Shown piece by piece: positions 26,450 to 34,213 of a DNA stretch of 64,000 bases. Within the stretch, counting starts at the first letter, position 1; the number at the start of each line of letters is the position of its first letter. The notes below the pieces were generated by a model that did no database searches, was not told the origin of the DNA, and saw nothing but the letters and a program-made list of their open reading frames with translations. Made by a program: the position numbers and the translations under genes. The stretch comes from an uncultured Aquimarina sp. (GTDB lineage Bacteria > Bacteroidota > Bacteroidia > Flavobacteriales > Flavobacteriaceae): the NCBI GenBank assembly GCA_947502885.1, contig CANNBP010000001.1, positions 904,310 through 968,309 of the forward strand, given 5' to 3'.

Positions 26450-26980
26450 ATGTTGAATTTAAGACATATAGAAGTTATAAAAAACGAATTATTGGCTGCT
26501 CATAATGTCACAATAAACTTTCCTAAGAAAATTACTTTTGAGTTCCCTGAAAGTTATAAAAAGATCGTATCTAACATAAAAACCACCGAAATATCTGCTG
26601 AGTGTATTCTATTCAATTCTGTAAAGTCGGTGAATGAATCTAAAGAATTTGCAGATATCGATTATTGGAGTAAAGAGTTTGAAATTGATCAAATAAAAGA
26701 TTATTGGTTTTTTGGTGCAAATGGACAAGGTGATTTATGGATTTTACATAAAAACGACAGTGTTTTCTTTTATGATCATGCTAAGGGTAAAATATCACAA
26801 GAAAATTTAATTGATTTAGAGATGAGTTTTGAAAAATGGTTACAGTTTGCTTTTTTAAATAAACAATTAGAAGAAATTGATAATAATCAAGCCTTGACTT
26901 TAGAAATTAAAAATAGGTATAAAGCAAAGTTGTTAAAAATAAGTACAGGGTTGGCCAAAAATTATCCTTTTGAGATCTAA
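26450..26980 (+). CDS. SMI1/KNR4 (SUKH)-like protein
   Basis: A 176-residue cytoplasmic protein. The segment WFFGANGQGDLWILHKND with VFFYDHAKGK and a C-terminal LEMSFEKWLQFAFLNKQ follows the SUKH superfamily pattern. In bacteria these domains are often immunity proteins to secreted nuclease or deaminase toxins, but stand-alone copies are also common. No toxin gene is adjacent, so an immunity role is only possible. Confidence 0.6.
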   Translation: MLNLRHIEVIKNELLAAHNVTINFPKKITFEFPESYKKIVSNIKTTEISAECILFNSVKSVNESKEFADIDYWSKEFEIDQIKDYWFFGANGQGDLWILHKNDSVFFYDHAKGKISQENLIDLEMSFEKWLQFAFLNKQLEEIDNNQALTLEIKNRYKAKLLKISTGLAKNYPFEI

Positions 26981-27233
26981 ATCAATTAAAATACGTTTTT
27001 AAACACCAGTAGCTTTCTTCAAAATTATATGCTTTTTTAAAAGTAATAACCCCAAATTAATCCTTAATTCTTTCTACCATAACAAATCAAGGCACATAAC
27101 ATTTGTTTCTTACACTATACCCCAATTCTCATAAAACACTAAATATCAGTAAATTAAAATCTTTTTATTTAACAACGGTAAAGCGTTTATATAAATTTTT
27201 CTAAAACTATGTTATTTAGTTAGGATTCCTTAC

Positions 27234-27241
27234 TATATTTG
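27234..27241 (+). promoter_or_regulatory. candidate -7 element of the thioredoxin-like gene
   Basis: TATATTTG matches TAnnTTTG and lies 38 bp before the ATG at 27280. The expected TTG about 20 bp upstream is not clear. Confidence 0.45.
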
Positions 27242-27279
27242 TAATGCAATTTTGCATTAATTAAAAATTTCTATCAAAA

Positions 27280-27513
27280 ATGAATAAATCAATTTTCTAT
27301 CACGCAGGATGTAGTGTTTGTGTAAGTGCAGAACAAGATATTATCAACCTAATCGGTAAAGAAAACATTGAGGTGGTTAACATAGGAGAAGACAAAAGTA
27401 GAATTGAAGAGGCCGAAAACGCTGGGGTATTATCAGTTCCCGCCCTTGTAACTCCTAATGGCAACACCTTACACATTAATTTTGGTGCATCTATTACAGA
27501 TGTAAAAGCATAA
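27280..27513 (+). CDS. small thioredoxin/glutaredoxin-like protein
   Basis: A 77-residue thioredoxin-fold protein. The redox motif C11-S-V-C14 follows the first strand (SIFYHAGCSVCVSAEQD). The cis-proline loop is SVPALVTPNG. It has no signal peptide, so it acts in the cytoplasm. The natural partner is unknown. It has its own promoter and terminator. Confidence 0.75.
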   Translation: MNKSIFYHAGCSVCVSAEQDIINLIGKENIEVVNIGEDKSRIEEAENAGVLSVPALVTPNGNTLHINFGASITDVKA

Positions 27514-27524
27514 CACCTATTGAT

Positions 27525-27557
27525 AAAAGTAGCGTGCATACCTTGTACGCTGCTTTT
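27525..27557 (+). terminator. terminator hairpin after the thioredoxin-like gene
   Basis: AAAAGTAGCGT (27525-27535) pairs with ACGCTGCTTTT (27547-27557), an 11-bp stem with one G-T pair, followed by a T-rich tail. It starts 12 bp after the stop. Confidence 0.7.
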
Positions 27558-27649
27558 ATTATGAATACGTTATAACAACTTTACAATTAGATGGCATAAT
27601 CAAGATACACAATAACAATTGAAATATAGATTTGATTAATCAGGATTGC

Positions 27650-27657
27650 TAACTTTG
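27650..27657 (+). promoter_or_regulatory. candidate -7 element of the AAA-MarR-SDR operon
   Basis: TAACTTTG is a full -7 match, 22 bp before the ATG at 27680. A TTTG at 27631-27634 could be the -33 box, but at a short spacing of 15 bp. Confidence 0.5.
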
Positions 27658-27679
27658 TGCCTTAGAAAAAAATAAGATA

Positions 27680-28402
27680 ATGGCTATAGGTGATTTGATA
27701 GTTCATAGTAAAGATGAGGTTTTAGGGTTAGAGAATATTCATTTGAGTAAATCTAATAGATTAGAACTACAACAATTATTAAAAGAATTTAAACACATTG
27801 AAATTCTAAAAGAGTACAAACTTCCTGTTGACAACAAAATACTATTATTTGGGCATACGGGATGCGGAAAAACAACTACCGCTAGAGCTATTGCCAAACA
27901 TTTAAATAAAAGAATAATTACTCTGGATCTTAGCGCAATTATAGATTCTAGATTAGGGCAGTCAGCAAAAAATATTTCAGAGGTTTTTGGAAAAGTATCT
28001 AGAGAAAATGCTGTGCTTTTTATTGATGAATTTGATTACATTGGAAGAATAAGAGATTATGACACTAAGGATTCTGGAGAAATGAAACGTTTAGTAAATG
28101 CTGTTATCCAGTTAATTGATCAACTACCTAATACCTCCTTGTTAATAGCAGCAACTAATAACTCAAGTAGTATTGACACAGCATTATTAAGACGGTTTCA
28201 GCTAAGATTAGAGTTTATAAAACCATCTAATAGTCAATTAGACGACTACTATGATTCTTTATTAATGCAGTACCCACAAAAATTCAGGAATCTTGAGCGT
28301 AAATACAATTTATCCTACGCCGAAGCAAAAGATATTACTTTTCGAGCTATTAAAAATAATATTATAAAGTTAGAAGAGGCGGATAAATCAGTTATCTTGT
28401 GA
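27680..28402 (+). CDS. AAA-type ATPase
   Basis: A 240-residue single-domain AAA ATPase. Walker A is GHTGCGKTTTA (58-68), Walker B is AVLFIDEFD (111-119), sensor 1 is in LLIAATNN, and the arginine finger is in ALLRRFQ. The N-terminal extension is short (about 45 residues) with no substrate-recruitment domain, so the target is unknown. It is followed 4 bp later by a MarR gene and then an SDR gene, suggesting one operon. Confidence 0.8.
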   Translation: MAIGDLIVHSKDEVLGLENIHLSKSNRLELQQLLKEFKHIEILKEYKLPVDNKILLFGHTGCGKTTTARAIAKHLNKRIITLDLSAIIDSRLGQSAKNISEVFGKVSRENAVLFIDEFDYIGRIRDYDTKDSGEMKRLVNAVIQLIDQLPNTSLLIAATNNSSSIDTALLRRFQLRLEFIKPSNSQLDDYYDSLLMQYPQKFRNLERKYNLSYAEAKDITFRAIKNNIIKLEEADKSVIL

Positions 28403-28406
28403 TAAA

Positions 28407-28979
28407 ATGAAGGATCCCATAAACCATAAAATAACACAAGGACTAGAACGTATATCAAAAGCGTTTAGAGTTTTACTTTGGGAAGAAAGTAAACAACACA
28501 AAATTAGTCCGATCCAGATTCAACTCTTGTTATTTTGTGCCACTCATAAAAAAGAAAACTTGAAAGTAAGTTTTTTGGCCAATGAATTTGATTTAACTAA
28601 AGCAACCATTAGTGATTCTCTTAAAGTTTTAATCCAAAAGGAATTATTATCTAAAGAAGTTAATCCAAAAGATTCTAGAAGTTATACTGTTCAACTAACT
28701 CAAAAAGGAAACCAAATAGTAAAGAAAACTAGCGGTTTTTCTACTGCTCTAAATGAATCTATTAATGTATTACCCGAATTAGAAAAAGAAAATCTACTAA
28801 GTTCTCTATTGCATATTATTTATCAATTAAATCAAAAAGATGTTATTTCTACGCAACGTATGTGTTTAACATGCTATCATTATAAAAAGGAAGGGCATAC
28901 TCACTTTTGTAACCTTCTTAAAAAACCTCTTAAAAAGGCAGATTTACAAATTGATTGTTTAGAACATAAAGAAATTTAG
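28407..28979 (+). CDS. MarR-family transcriptional regulator with a C-terminal Cys/His cluster
   Basis: A 190-residue regulator. The winged helix (about 35-110) includes VSFLANEFDLTKATISDSLK and the wing NPKDSRSYTVQLT. After a long helix, the C-terminal part adds RMCLTCYHYKKEGHTHFC: C153, C156, H164, H166 and C168, plus C184. This could bind zinc or sense redox state. That tail is not part of a standard MarR protein. It probably regulates its own operon. Confidence 0.8.
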   Translation: MKDPINHKITQGLERISKAFRVLLWEESKQHKISPIQIQLLLFCATHKKENLKVSFLANEFDLTKATISDSLKVLIQKELLSKEVNPKDSRSYTVQLTQKGNQIVKKTSGFSTALNESINVLPELEKENLLSSLLHIIYQLNQKDVISTQRMCLTCYHYKKEGHTHFCNLLKKPLKKADLQIDCLEHKEI

Positions 28980-28985
28980 TTTCTA

Positions 28986-29702
28986 ATGAAAAAAGCTATT
29001 ATCATTGGGGGGACTTCTGGCATTGGAAGAGCACTTGCCGAAAAATTATTAGAAAACCAGTGGGTAGTTGGAATAACGGGTAGAAGAACTGAATTGCTTC
29101 ACGAAATAAAAAAAGCATCAAATAATCATATAACAATACAACAACATGATATTACCGACATAGATACTTCGGATACAAAAATGGAATCTCTTTTTAAACA
29201 ATTAGAAACTGTAGATCTAGTGGTTGTTTCGGCAGGAATTTCTGAAATAAATCAGGAATTAAAATGGGAAACAGAAAACAAAGTTATTCAAACCAACGTA
29301 AACGGAATTGCTAAAGTCTATGAATATGTATTTTCAAAATTTAAAGAACAAGGTCATGGGCATCTCGTCGGAATATCATCTATAGCTTCGATACGAGGAA
29401 ATAGATATTGCCCATCATATAGTGCATCAAAAGCATTTCAATCTAATTATCTAGAAGCTTTAAGGTGCATTTCTAAAAATGAAAAGTTAAACATTAAGAT
29501 TACAGATATTCAACCTGGTTTTGTTGATACTCCTATGGCCCAAGGGGATGGTCTGTTTTGGGTATCTTCTGTAAAAAAAGCTTCGCATCAAATTTATTTA
29601 GCGATTACAAAAGAAAAAAGAAAAGCTTATATTACAAAAAGATGGAGGCTAATTGTCTGGGGTATGAAAATAGCCCCAAATTGGTTGTTAGAAAGATTAT
29701 AA
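28986..29702 (+). CDS. short-chain dehydrogenase/reductase
   Basis: A 238-residue classical SDR. The cofactor motif is GGTSGIGRA (residues 8-16), with TGRRT after strand 2, typical of NADPH use. The catalytic residues are in GISSIASI (Ser) and YSASKAF (Tyr-x3-Lys). The substrate is unknown. It follows the MarR gene by 6 bp. The C-terminal IVWGMKIAPNWLLERL is hydrophobic and may associate with membrane. Confidence 0.85.
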   Translation: MKKAIIIGGTSGIGRALAEKLLENQWVVGITGRRTELLHEIKKASNNHITIQQHDITDIDTSDTKMESLFKQLETVDLVVVSAGISEINQELKWETENKVIQTNVNGIAKVYEYVFSKFKEQGHGHLVGISSIASIRGNRYCPSYSASKAFQSNYLEALRCISKNEKLNIKITDIQPGFVDTPMAQGDGLFWVSSVKKASHQIYLAITKEKRKAYITKRWRLIVWGMKIAPNWLLERL

Positions 29703-29723
29703 AACTTAAATTTAAAAAAAAGA

Positions 29724-29909
29724 GTGGTGAATAAAAAGGTCAAACAAGTATTAAAATCAAGTCTAATATCGGGAATTATTTATGCTGGAATCATCGCAGG
29801 ACTTGACTATGCAGATGGGCTAGATTTTAGAATATGGAGGTTTATAATTAATTGTTCTCTTTTTACTCTATTTATGGGATTTGCAACTCGTAATAGTTTT
29901 AAAAACTAA
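29724..29909 (+). CDS. small membrane protein of unknown function
   Basis: A 61-residue frame with two predicted helices (about 12-27 SLISGIIYAGIIAGLDY and 37-56 FIINCSLFTLFMGFATR). No ATG is available; initiation would be at one of two adjacent GTG codons (29724 or 29727). It lies 21 bp after the SDR gene, so it is probably the last gene of the operon. Confidence 0.55.
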   Translation: MVNKKVKQVLKSSLISGIIYAGIIAGLDYADGLDFRIWRFIINCSLFTLFMGFATRNSFKN

Positions 29910-29998
29910 AACAAAGATGAAAAATAACTAAAAACTCTTTAGACATTCCAGTTGAAACAAAATAAAAGTAATAACGACCAATTCATCTTTTATATCAA

Positions 29999-31021
29999 TT
30001 ATTTAGACGTGGCATTTGTAACCTTAATTGTGTAAGTTGCAACGATATCATCATTAACTTTTAAATGAGTATCATATGTACCTTTATGTTCAAATTTATA
30101 TTTGAACGATACACTATTCTTTTGATTTTTTGTATCATAAATTTTTAATTTTTTTTCCTGAAAACCAATATAATGAACAAGCGAAACATTTTCATTTAAA
30201 ACCTCCTTACCTACTCGAAAACTAAATTCAATTTCATCATTTTTAGATATTGACATGGACATTTGCTGAGGATTCATTGGCATTATTCTATGCTTAAATG
30301 CTTCTCCATACACTAATGGAGCATTTATAAACTGTAAGGCAGAAATATTTTCTGTTAGTAACCATTTTTCTTCTAGCGGAAAGTGACTTTTCCCAAACAA
30401 CATCGAATCTGTTAAAAAATAACCATTATTATACTCTTCTATAAAAATGCTATATTGATCTGTATAACCACTAGACCATGTAGCATCACATAAATACCAT
30501 TTATCGTTTAACCATACGGCGTTCCAAGAGTGATTTGCTAATTCTAGTTTATTAACATTTGCTTCTGCAGTTCTACCATATCCATCAACTATAACAGATT
30601 TTATATTTGCTAAAAAACACAGTTCTTTAATTAAATAAGCATAACCTGTACACATGGTCTTCCTATGTTTAAGTAGTTTTTTAAAAAAAACCTTATTGTA
30701 TCGCTCATTCCATTGCATAAAAGCTATGCTATCATTTTTAAACTTTTTACGTCTACTAATAACCCTATTACTTTGAGAATTATCACCTTTGATATTCTGG
30801 CATACCCAAACATATATTGCTCTAAATTTTTCGACTTGAGTAGGTAGTTTATTAGTAAGTTTATAAGCTAATAACGGAAGGTTATTTATAGATGCATCTT
30901 TATTAAGTCTTGCAATACTATCTGCTTTTGTAAAATCTATAGATTTAAAATCAGTAATCTGGGCTTGCAGACAAGCGTTAGAAAAAATCAATAAAAGAAT
31001 ATAACAAATAGTTCTTCTCAT
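29999..31021 (-). CDS. secreted transglutaminase-like domain protein
   Basis: A 340-residue protein with a signal peptide ending near residue 20 (ACLQA). The transglutaminase/protease-like core has the triad C124 (KTMCTGYAYL), H164 (LANHSWNAVW) and D179 (YLCDATWSSG). The C-terminal third is beta-rich (VSFKYKFEHKGTYDTHLKVN). The substrate may be an envelope protein. It starts 21 bp after the stop of the upstream gene, suggesting co-transcription. Confidence 0.8.
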   Translation of the reverse strand: MRRTICYILLLIFSNACLQAQITDFKSIDFTKADSIARLNKDASINNLPLLAYKLTNKLPTQVEKFRAIYVWVCQNIKGDNSQSNRVISRRKKFKNDSIAFMQWNERYNKVFFKKLLKHRKTMCTGYAYLIKELCFLANIKSVIVDGYGRTAEANVNKLELANHSWNAVWLNDKWYLCDATWSSGYTDQYSIFIEEYNNGYFLTDSMLFGKSHFPLEEKWLLTENISALQFINAPLVYGEAFKHRIMPMNPQQMSMSISKNDEIEFSFRVGKEVLNENVSLVHYIGFQEKKLKIYDTKNQKNSVSFKYKFEHKGTYDTHLKVNDDIVATYTIKVTNATSK

Positions 31022-31042
31022 AAATACATATATATCAATTAT

Positions 31043-31714
31043 TTAATCCTTTTTTGATTTGTACACCTTATTTGTTGCTCCTTTACACATTAACATCACA
31101 GTTTCTACCCTCAAATCAACATTTATATTGTAATTTGTACTGGAGATAGCTATTTCTTGAGTAGTATAACCCAAATAACTAAAAATTAAAATATCTCCTC
31201 TTTTAAGTTTTTCTGAAAATTCAAAACTACCTTCAAGATCAGTTTGTACCCCAACATTAGAACCTTTTAAAAATATATCAGCTCCAGGTAGAGGCAAGCC
31301 ATTATGGGTAACCGTACCCTTTATCACTATATTTTTATCATTGTCTATTTTTTGAGATACGGCTGACAGGTTACTTTCTGTTGCATCATCTTGTTTTTTT
31401 AGGTTTTGTGCTTGTAAAGTGCTAAAAGTAAAAAGTGTTAAAAATGCAATTCCAACTCTACTCATTAAATTAAATTTGCTTCTATTATGAAGAGTGCTTT
31501 TATAGGTAGTTAATTGATTGTTTTTAAACCTACCACATGTATTGTGAGTTGCTTTTGTTTGAAAATAGTTCGTGATTTCTTGAGGGTTCATTCGAGTAAA
31601 GTCAATTACCTCTTTTTTACAAGAACCGCAAACCCCTCCTTTTTGCGTTGCTTTAAAATTATTAAAGTTCTCAGAACATGGTGTTGTTACCTTAATGCTA
31701 AATTGATTATTCAT
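31043..31714 (-). CDS. membrane protein with cysteine-rich N-terminus and CarboxypepD_reg-like domain
   Basis: A 223-residue protein. The cytoplasmic N-terminus has paired cysteines (VCGSCKKEVIDFT and HNTCGRF) that could bind zinc. A single membrane helix near 80-95 (VGIAFLTLFTFSTLQA) leads to an extracytoplasmic carboxypeptidase-regulatory-like beta sandwich (VIKGTVTHNGLPLPGADIF to FSYLGYTTQEIAI). This architecture recurs in Bacteroidota envelope proteins. The function is unknown. Confidence 0.7.
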   Translation of the reverse strand: MNNQFSIKVTTPCSENFNNFKATQKGGVCGSCKKEVIDFTRMNPQEITNYFQTKATHNTCGRFKNNQLTTYKSTLHNRSKFNLMSRVGIAFLTLFTFSTLQAQNLKKQDDATESNLSAVSQKIDNDKNIVIKGTVTHNGLPLPGADIFLKGSNVGVQTDLEGSFEFSEKLKRGDILIFSYLGYTTQEIAISSTNYNINVDLRVETVMLMCKGATNKVYKSKKD

Positions 31715-31831
31715 AGTATTATTATATTAGTTATAGATCAAACATACCTATCAAATACATTAATAAAAACATAGAACTAGTAAACACATTATTTTGATTA
31801 GTGAAGTGAACTTTTTAATGAGTAAAACTTA

Positions 31832-32281
31832 TTACCTCTTATAAATGATTCTATAAAAGTTACATTTTAGAATGCTCAAAACTCGTTTAATCGGTATAGC
31901 AAAAGCTTTGTATTTTGTATTTCTAGCATCATCAGATTCTCCTGTTCTATCTAAGGCAACTGCCTTAAAATATTTTTCATCTGTTCTCCATAAAGCACTA
32001 GAATCACCTTCTTTCGAAATTTCATCATCGGTTAATTTTTCAAGGTTTGGCAATATGGTAACGGTATTCCCTGTAACACTAGTAATAATCCCATTGAATT
32101 TTATACGTACCATTTACTAATTCTGTCGTAGTACTAATCGGTTTTGAATTTTCTTCTAAAACAGCAATAAAATAGTATTAAGGGTAGAATTCTGATCTTG
32201 CAATTCTTGGCTATTAGAATTGTCATCAGAGCATCCAAAAAGTAAGAATATTGTAAGTAGAATGATAAGTTCTTTAATGAT
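31832..32281 (-). pseudogene. broken small lipoprotein gene
   Basis: Three minus-strand pieces in shifted frames read as one lipoprotein. The first is IKELIILLTIFLLFGCSDD with a lipobox at LFGC. The second, one frame over, is AVLEENSKPISTTTELVNGT, continuing YKIQWD. The third, again shifted, is TSVTGNTVTILPNLEKLTDD to the end at 31832. No ATG, GTG or TTG starts the first piece. At least two frameshifts and a lost start make it a pseudogene. I do not recognise the family. Confidence 0.62.
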
Positions 32282-32415
32282 ACAAAGTTTAATAACAAAA
32301 CCAACCTTGTATTTCCTTCAGTTCAATCCCACTAATGAGTATTTTGATCAAACCCTATCTAAACGCTAATCACATCTTATTTTTTAAACCAGAATCCAAA
32401 CAATAAATAATAATA

Positions 32416-34002
32416 TTATCTAGATGTACTTGCTTTAAAAGATAAATTTAACTTTTGCACAAGAGGTATTTTTTCTGGAGTAAGAGTAAAAAATATCCTT
32501 ATATCTCCATTCTCACATTGTATTTTAAAACTACCACGTAGCTGATTTCTAGGTGAAATTTCTAGAACCTTTTTAAATGTACCGGCTTTATTCAAAATAT
32601 CTTTAATTTCTTTAATTCTCTTTTCTTTTGATTTGTCTAAGAAGAAATTTTCTGCAAAAATTACTGAATCTAGTCTAACTTCTTCGTCCTTTATAAGTTT
32701 TGTTATTTCTTTCTTACGTTGCTTTAAAATATCTGATACAGGAAGGCTGCGTTTCTTTACTTCTAATGTTTCAAAAATCATTTTTTCAATCTTATCATAA
32801 GGTATGGGTCTTGTATATGTTAAGTTTCCAAATGCCATAAGTCCGATACCATACTTAGGGAAAAAAGCAAAATTACTTCCAAAACCCGGTAGTGCTCCGC
32901 CATGAGAAACACGTGTTATTCTTTTACAATCCATTGCAATACCTAGTCCATATCCATAACCAATCATACTCGCACAAGGTTCATTATTCCAATCTTTATT
33001 CCATGAATTTAAAAAATTGTATTTTGGTGTATGCATTTCTCTAACAGAACTTCTCTTTAAGGGCTCCTTTTCTTTATCACTTCTGGCTGGCCATGCTGAT
33101 AAATGAAAGCTTACATATTTACTAAAATCATCAATAGAAGTAATTAATCCTCCCATCGCACCATATGCTCCATCATGAAGTATTGGTTCTGGTTTCCATT
33201 GTTCGTCTTCCCATCGATAACCATTAGCCAACTGGACTTTAGGCACTTTGTCGTATTCCCAAAAAGTATGATGCATATCTAACGGATGTAAAATGTTCTT
33301 GGTAATGTAATCTTGATAAGATTGTCCAGAAACCTGTGTTATGATATACCCTAACATAGCATAGCCGGTATTGCTATATTCATATTGATATGAAGGAACT
33401 TTGGATATAGATAATCCATTTGCCATAAGTGTCATAAAATCTTCATTTGACATTGCTAATTGGCGATCACCCCAAGGGTTATCCTCAGGAAATCCAGCCG
33501 TCATGGTAAGTAAATTTTCTATATTGATGACTGGAGAATCACTTGTTAAATAATTTAATTTTTCTAGCTCTGGAATATACTTCATTACAGGATCTGTAAG
33601 AGATAGTAACCCTTCGTCTCGAAGTTTTAGAATAGCCATGGCTGTAAAACTTTTTGTCATTGATGCAATTCGAAAAGCTGTATTGCTTTGAACAGGAGTA
33701 TTACTGTCGATATTGGATACTCCAATGGTAGAAGATAGAACCAACGTATCATCTACAACAATACCATAGGCTATCCCTGGGATATTTTTTTCGCTAGCAT
33801 GTTGATTAAATAATTGTTGTAATGTATCAGTTATCCCCTTTATTTTTTCAATTCTCATATCATTCAAAAAAACAGGTTTCTTATAAGTATTAGAAACCAA
33901 CTGAGCTCCATTTTTTTCTTCCTTACCAGATACTACTTTTTTATCACAAGAAACATTAAATAGTAAGCTTATACCTATAAATACTATTGATATTTTTTTC
34001 AT
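32416..34002 (-). CDS. serine beta-lactamase-like lipoprotein (class C/PBP4* family)
   Basis: A 528-residue protein. I place the start at the ATG at 34002 because a lipoprotein signal follows at once (MKKISIVFIGISLLFNVSC, Cys19). The catalytic motifs of the beta-lactamase family are S114-M-T-K117, Y209-S-N211 and H367-G-G. About 140 extra C-terminal residues follow the domain. Members are esterases, D-aminopeptidases or PBP-like enzymes as often as true beta-lactamases, so resistance should not be assumed. It should be anchored in the outer membrane. Confidence 0.82.
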   Translation of the reverse strand: MKKISIVFIGISLLFNVSCDKKVVSGKEEKNGAQLVSNTYKKPVFLNDMRIEKIKGITDTLQQLFNQHASEKNIPGIAYGIVVDDTLVLSSTIGVSNIDSNTPVQSNTAFRIASMTKSFTAMAILKLRDEGLLSLTDPVMKYIPELEKLNYLTSDSPVINIENLLTMTAGFPEDNPWGDRQLAMSNEDFMTLMANGLSISKVPSYQYEYSNTGYAMLGYIITQVSGQSYQDYITKNILHPLDMHHTFWEYDKVPKVQLANGYRWEDEQWKPEPILHDGAYGAMGGLITSIDDFSKYVSFHLSAWPARSDKEKEPLKRSSVREMHTPKYNFLNSWNKDWNNEPCASMIGYGYGLGIAMDCKRITRVSHGGALPGFGSNFAFFPKYGIGLMAFGNLTYTRPIPYDKIEKMIFETLEVKKRSLPVSDILKQRKKEITKLIKDEEVRLDSVIFAENFFLDKSKEKRIKEIKDILNKAGTFKKVLEISPRNQLRGSFKIQCENGDIRIFFTLTPEKIPLVQKLNLSFKASTSR

Positions 34003-34166
34003 GGGAAAGTTTTTAATTACAAACCAAAGATTATGTATTTTAAAAAATGTTACACTTTTAAAAACATATACAATTATGTGCTGCATATAGATACTTTATT
34101 AAAAGCCTCTCGAAACAATCCTACTTAAAGATCCTTATTTAATAAGTGATTTCAATTTTATAAACA

Positions 34167-34201
34167 TCACATTGCGAAGAATAAAAACCCTCGCAATGTG
34201 A
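34167..34201 (-). terminator. terminator hairpin after the decarboxylase-like gene
   Basis: TCACATTGCGA (34167-34177) and TCGCAATGTGA (34191-34201) form a perfect 11-bp stem with a 13-nt loop, starting 13 bp past the stop codon of the minus-strand gene. Confidence 0.72.
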
Positions 34202-34213
34202 ATAAGATTTTGG

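Noticed and set aside
32416..34002. Annotation as a beta-lactamase resistance gene
   Set aside because: The S-x-x-K, Y-S-N and HGG motifs are shared by esterases and peptidases of the same family, and the long C-terminal extension and lipobox are not typical of clinical class C enzymes.
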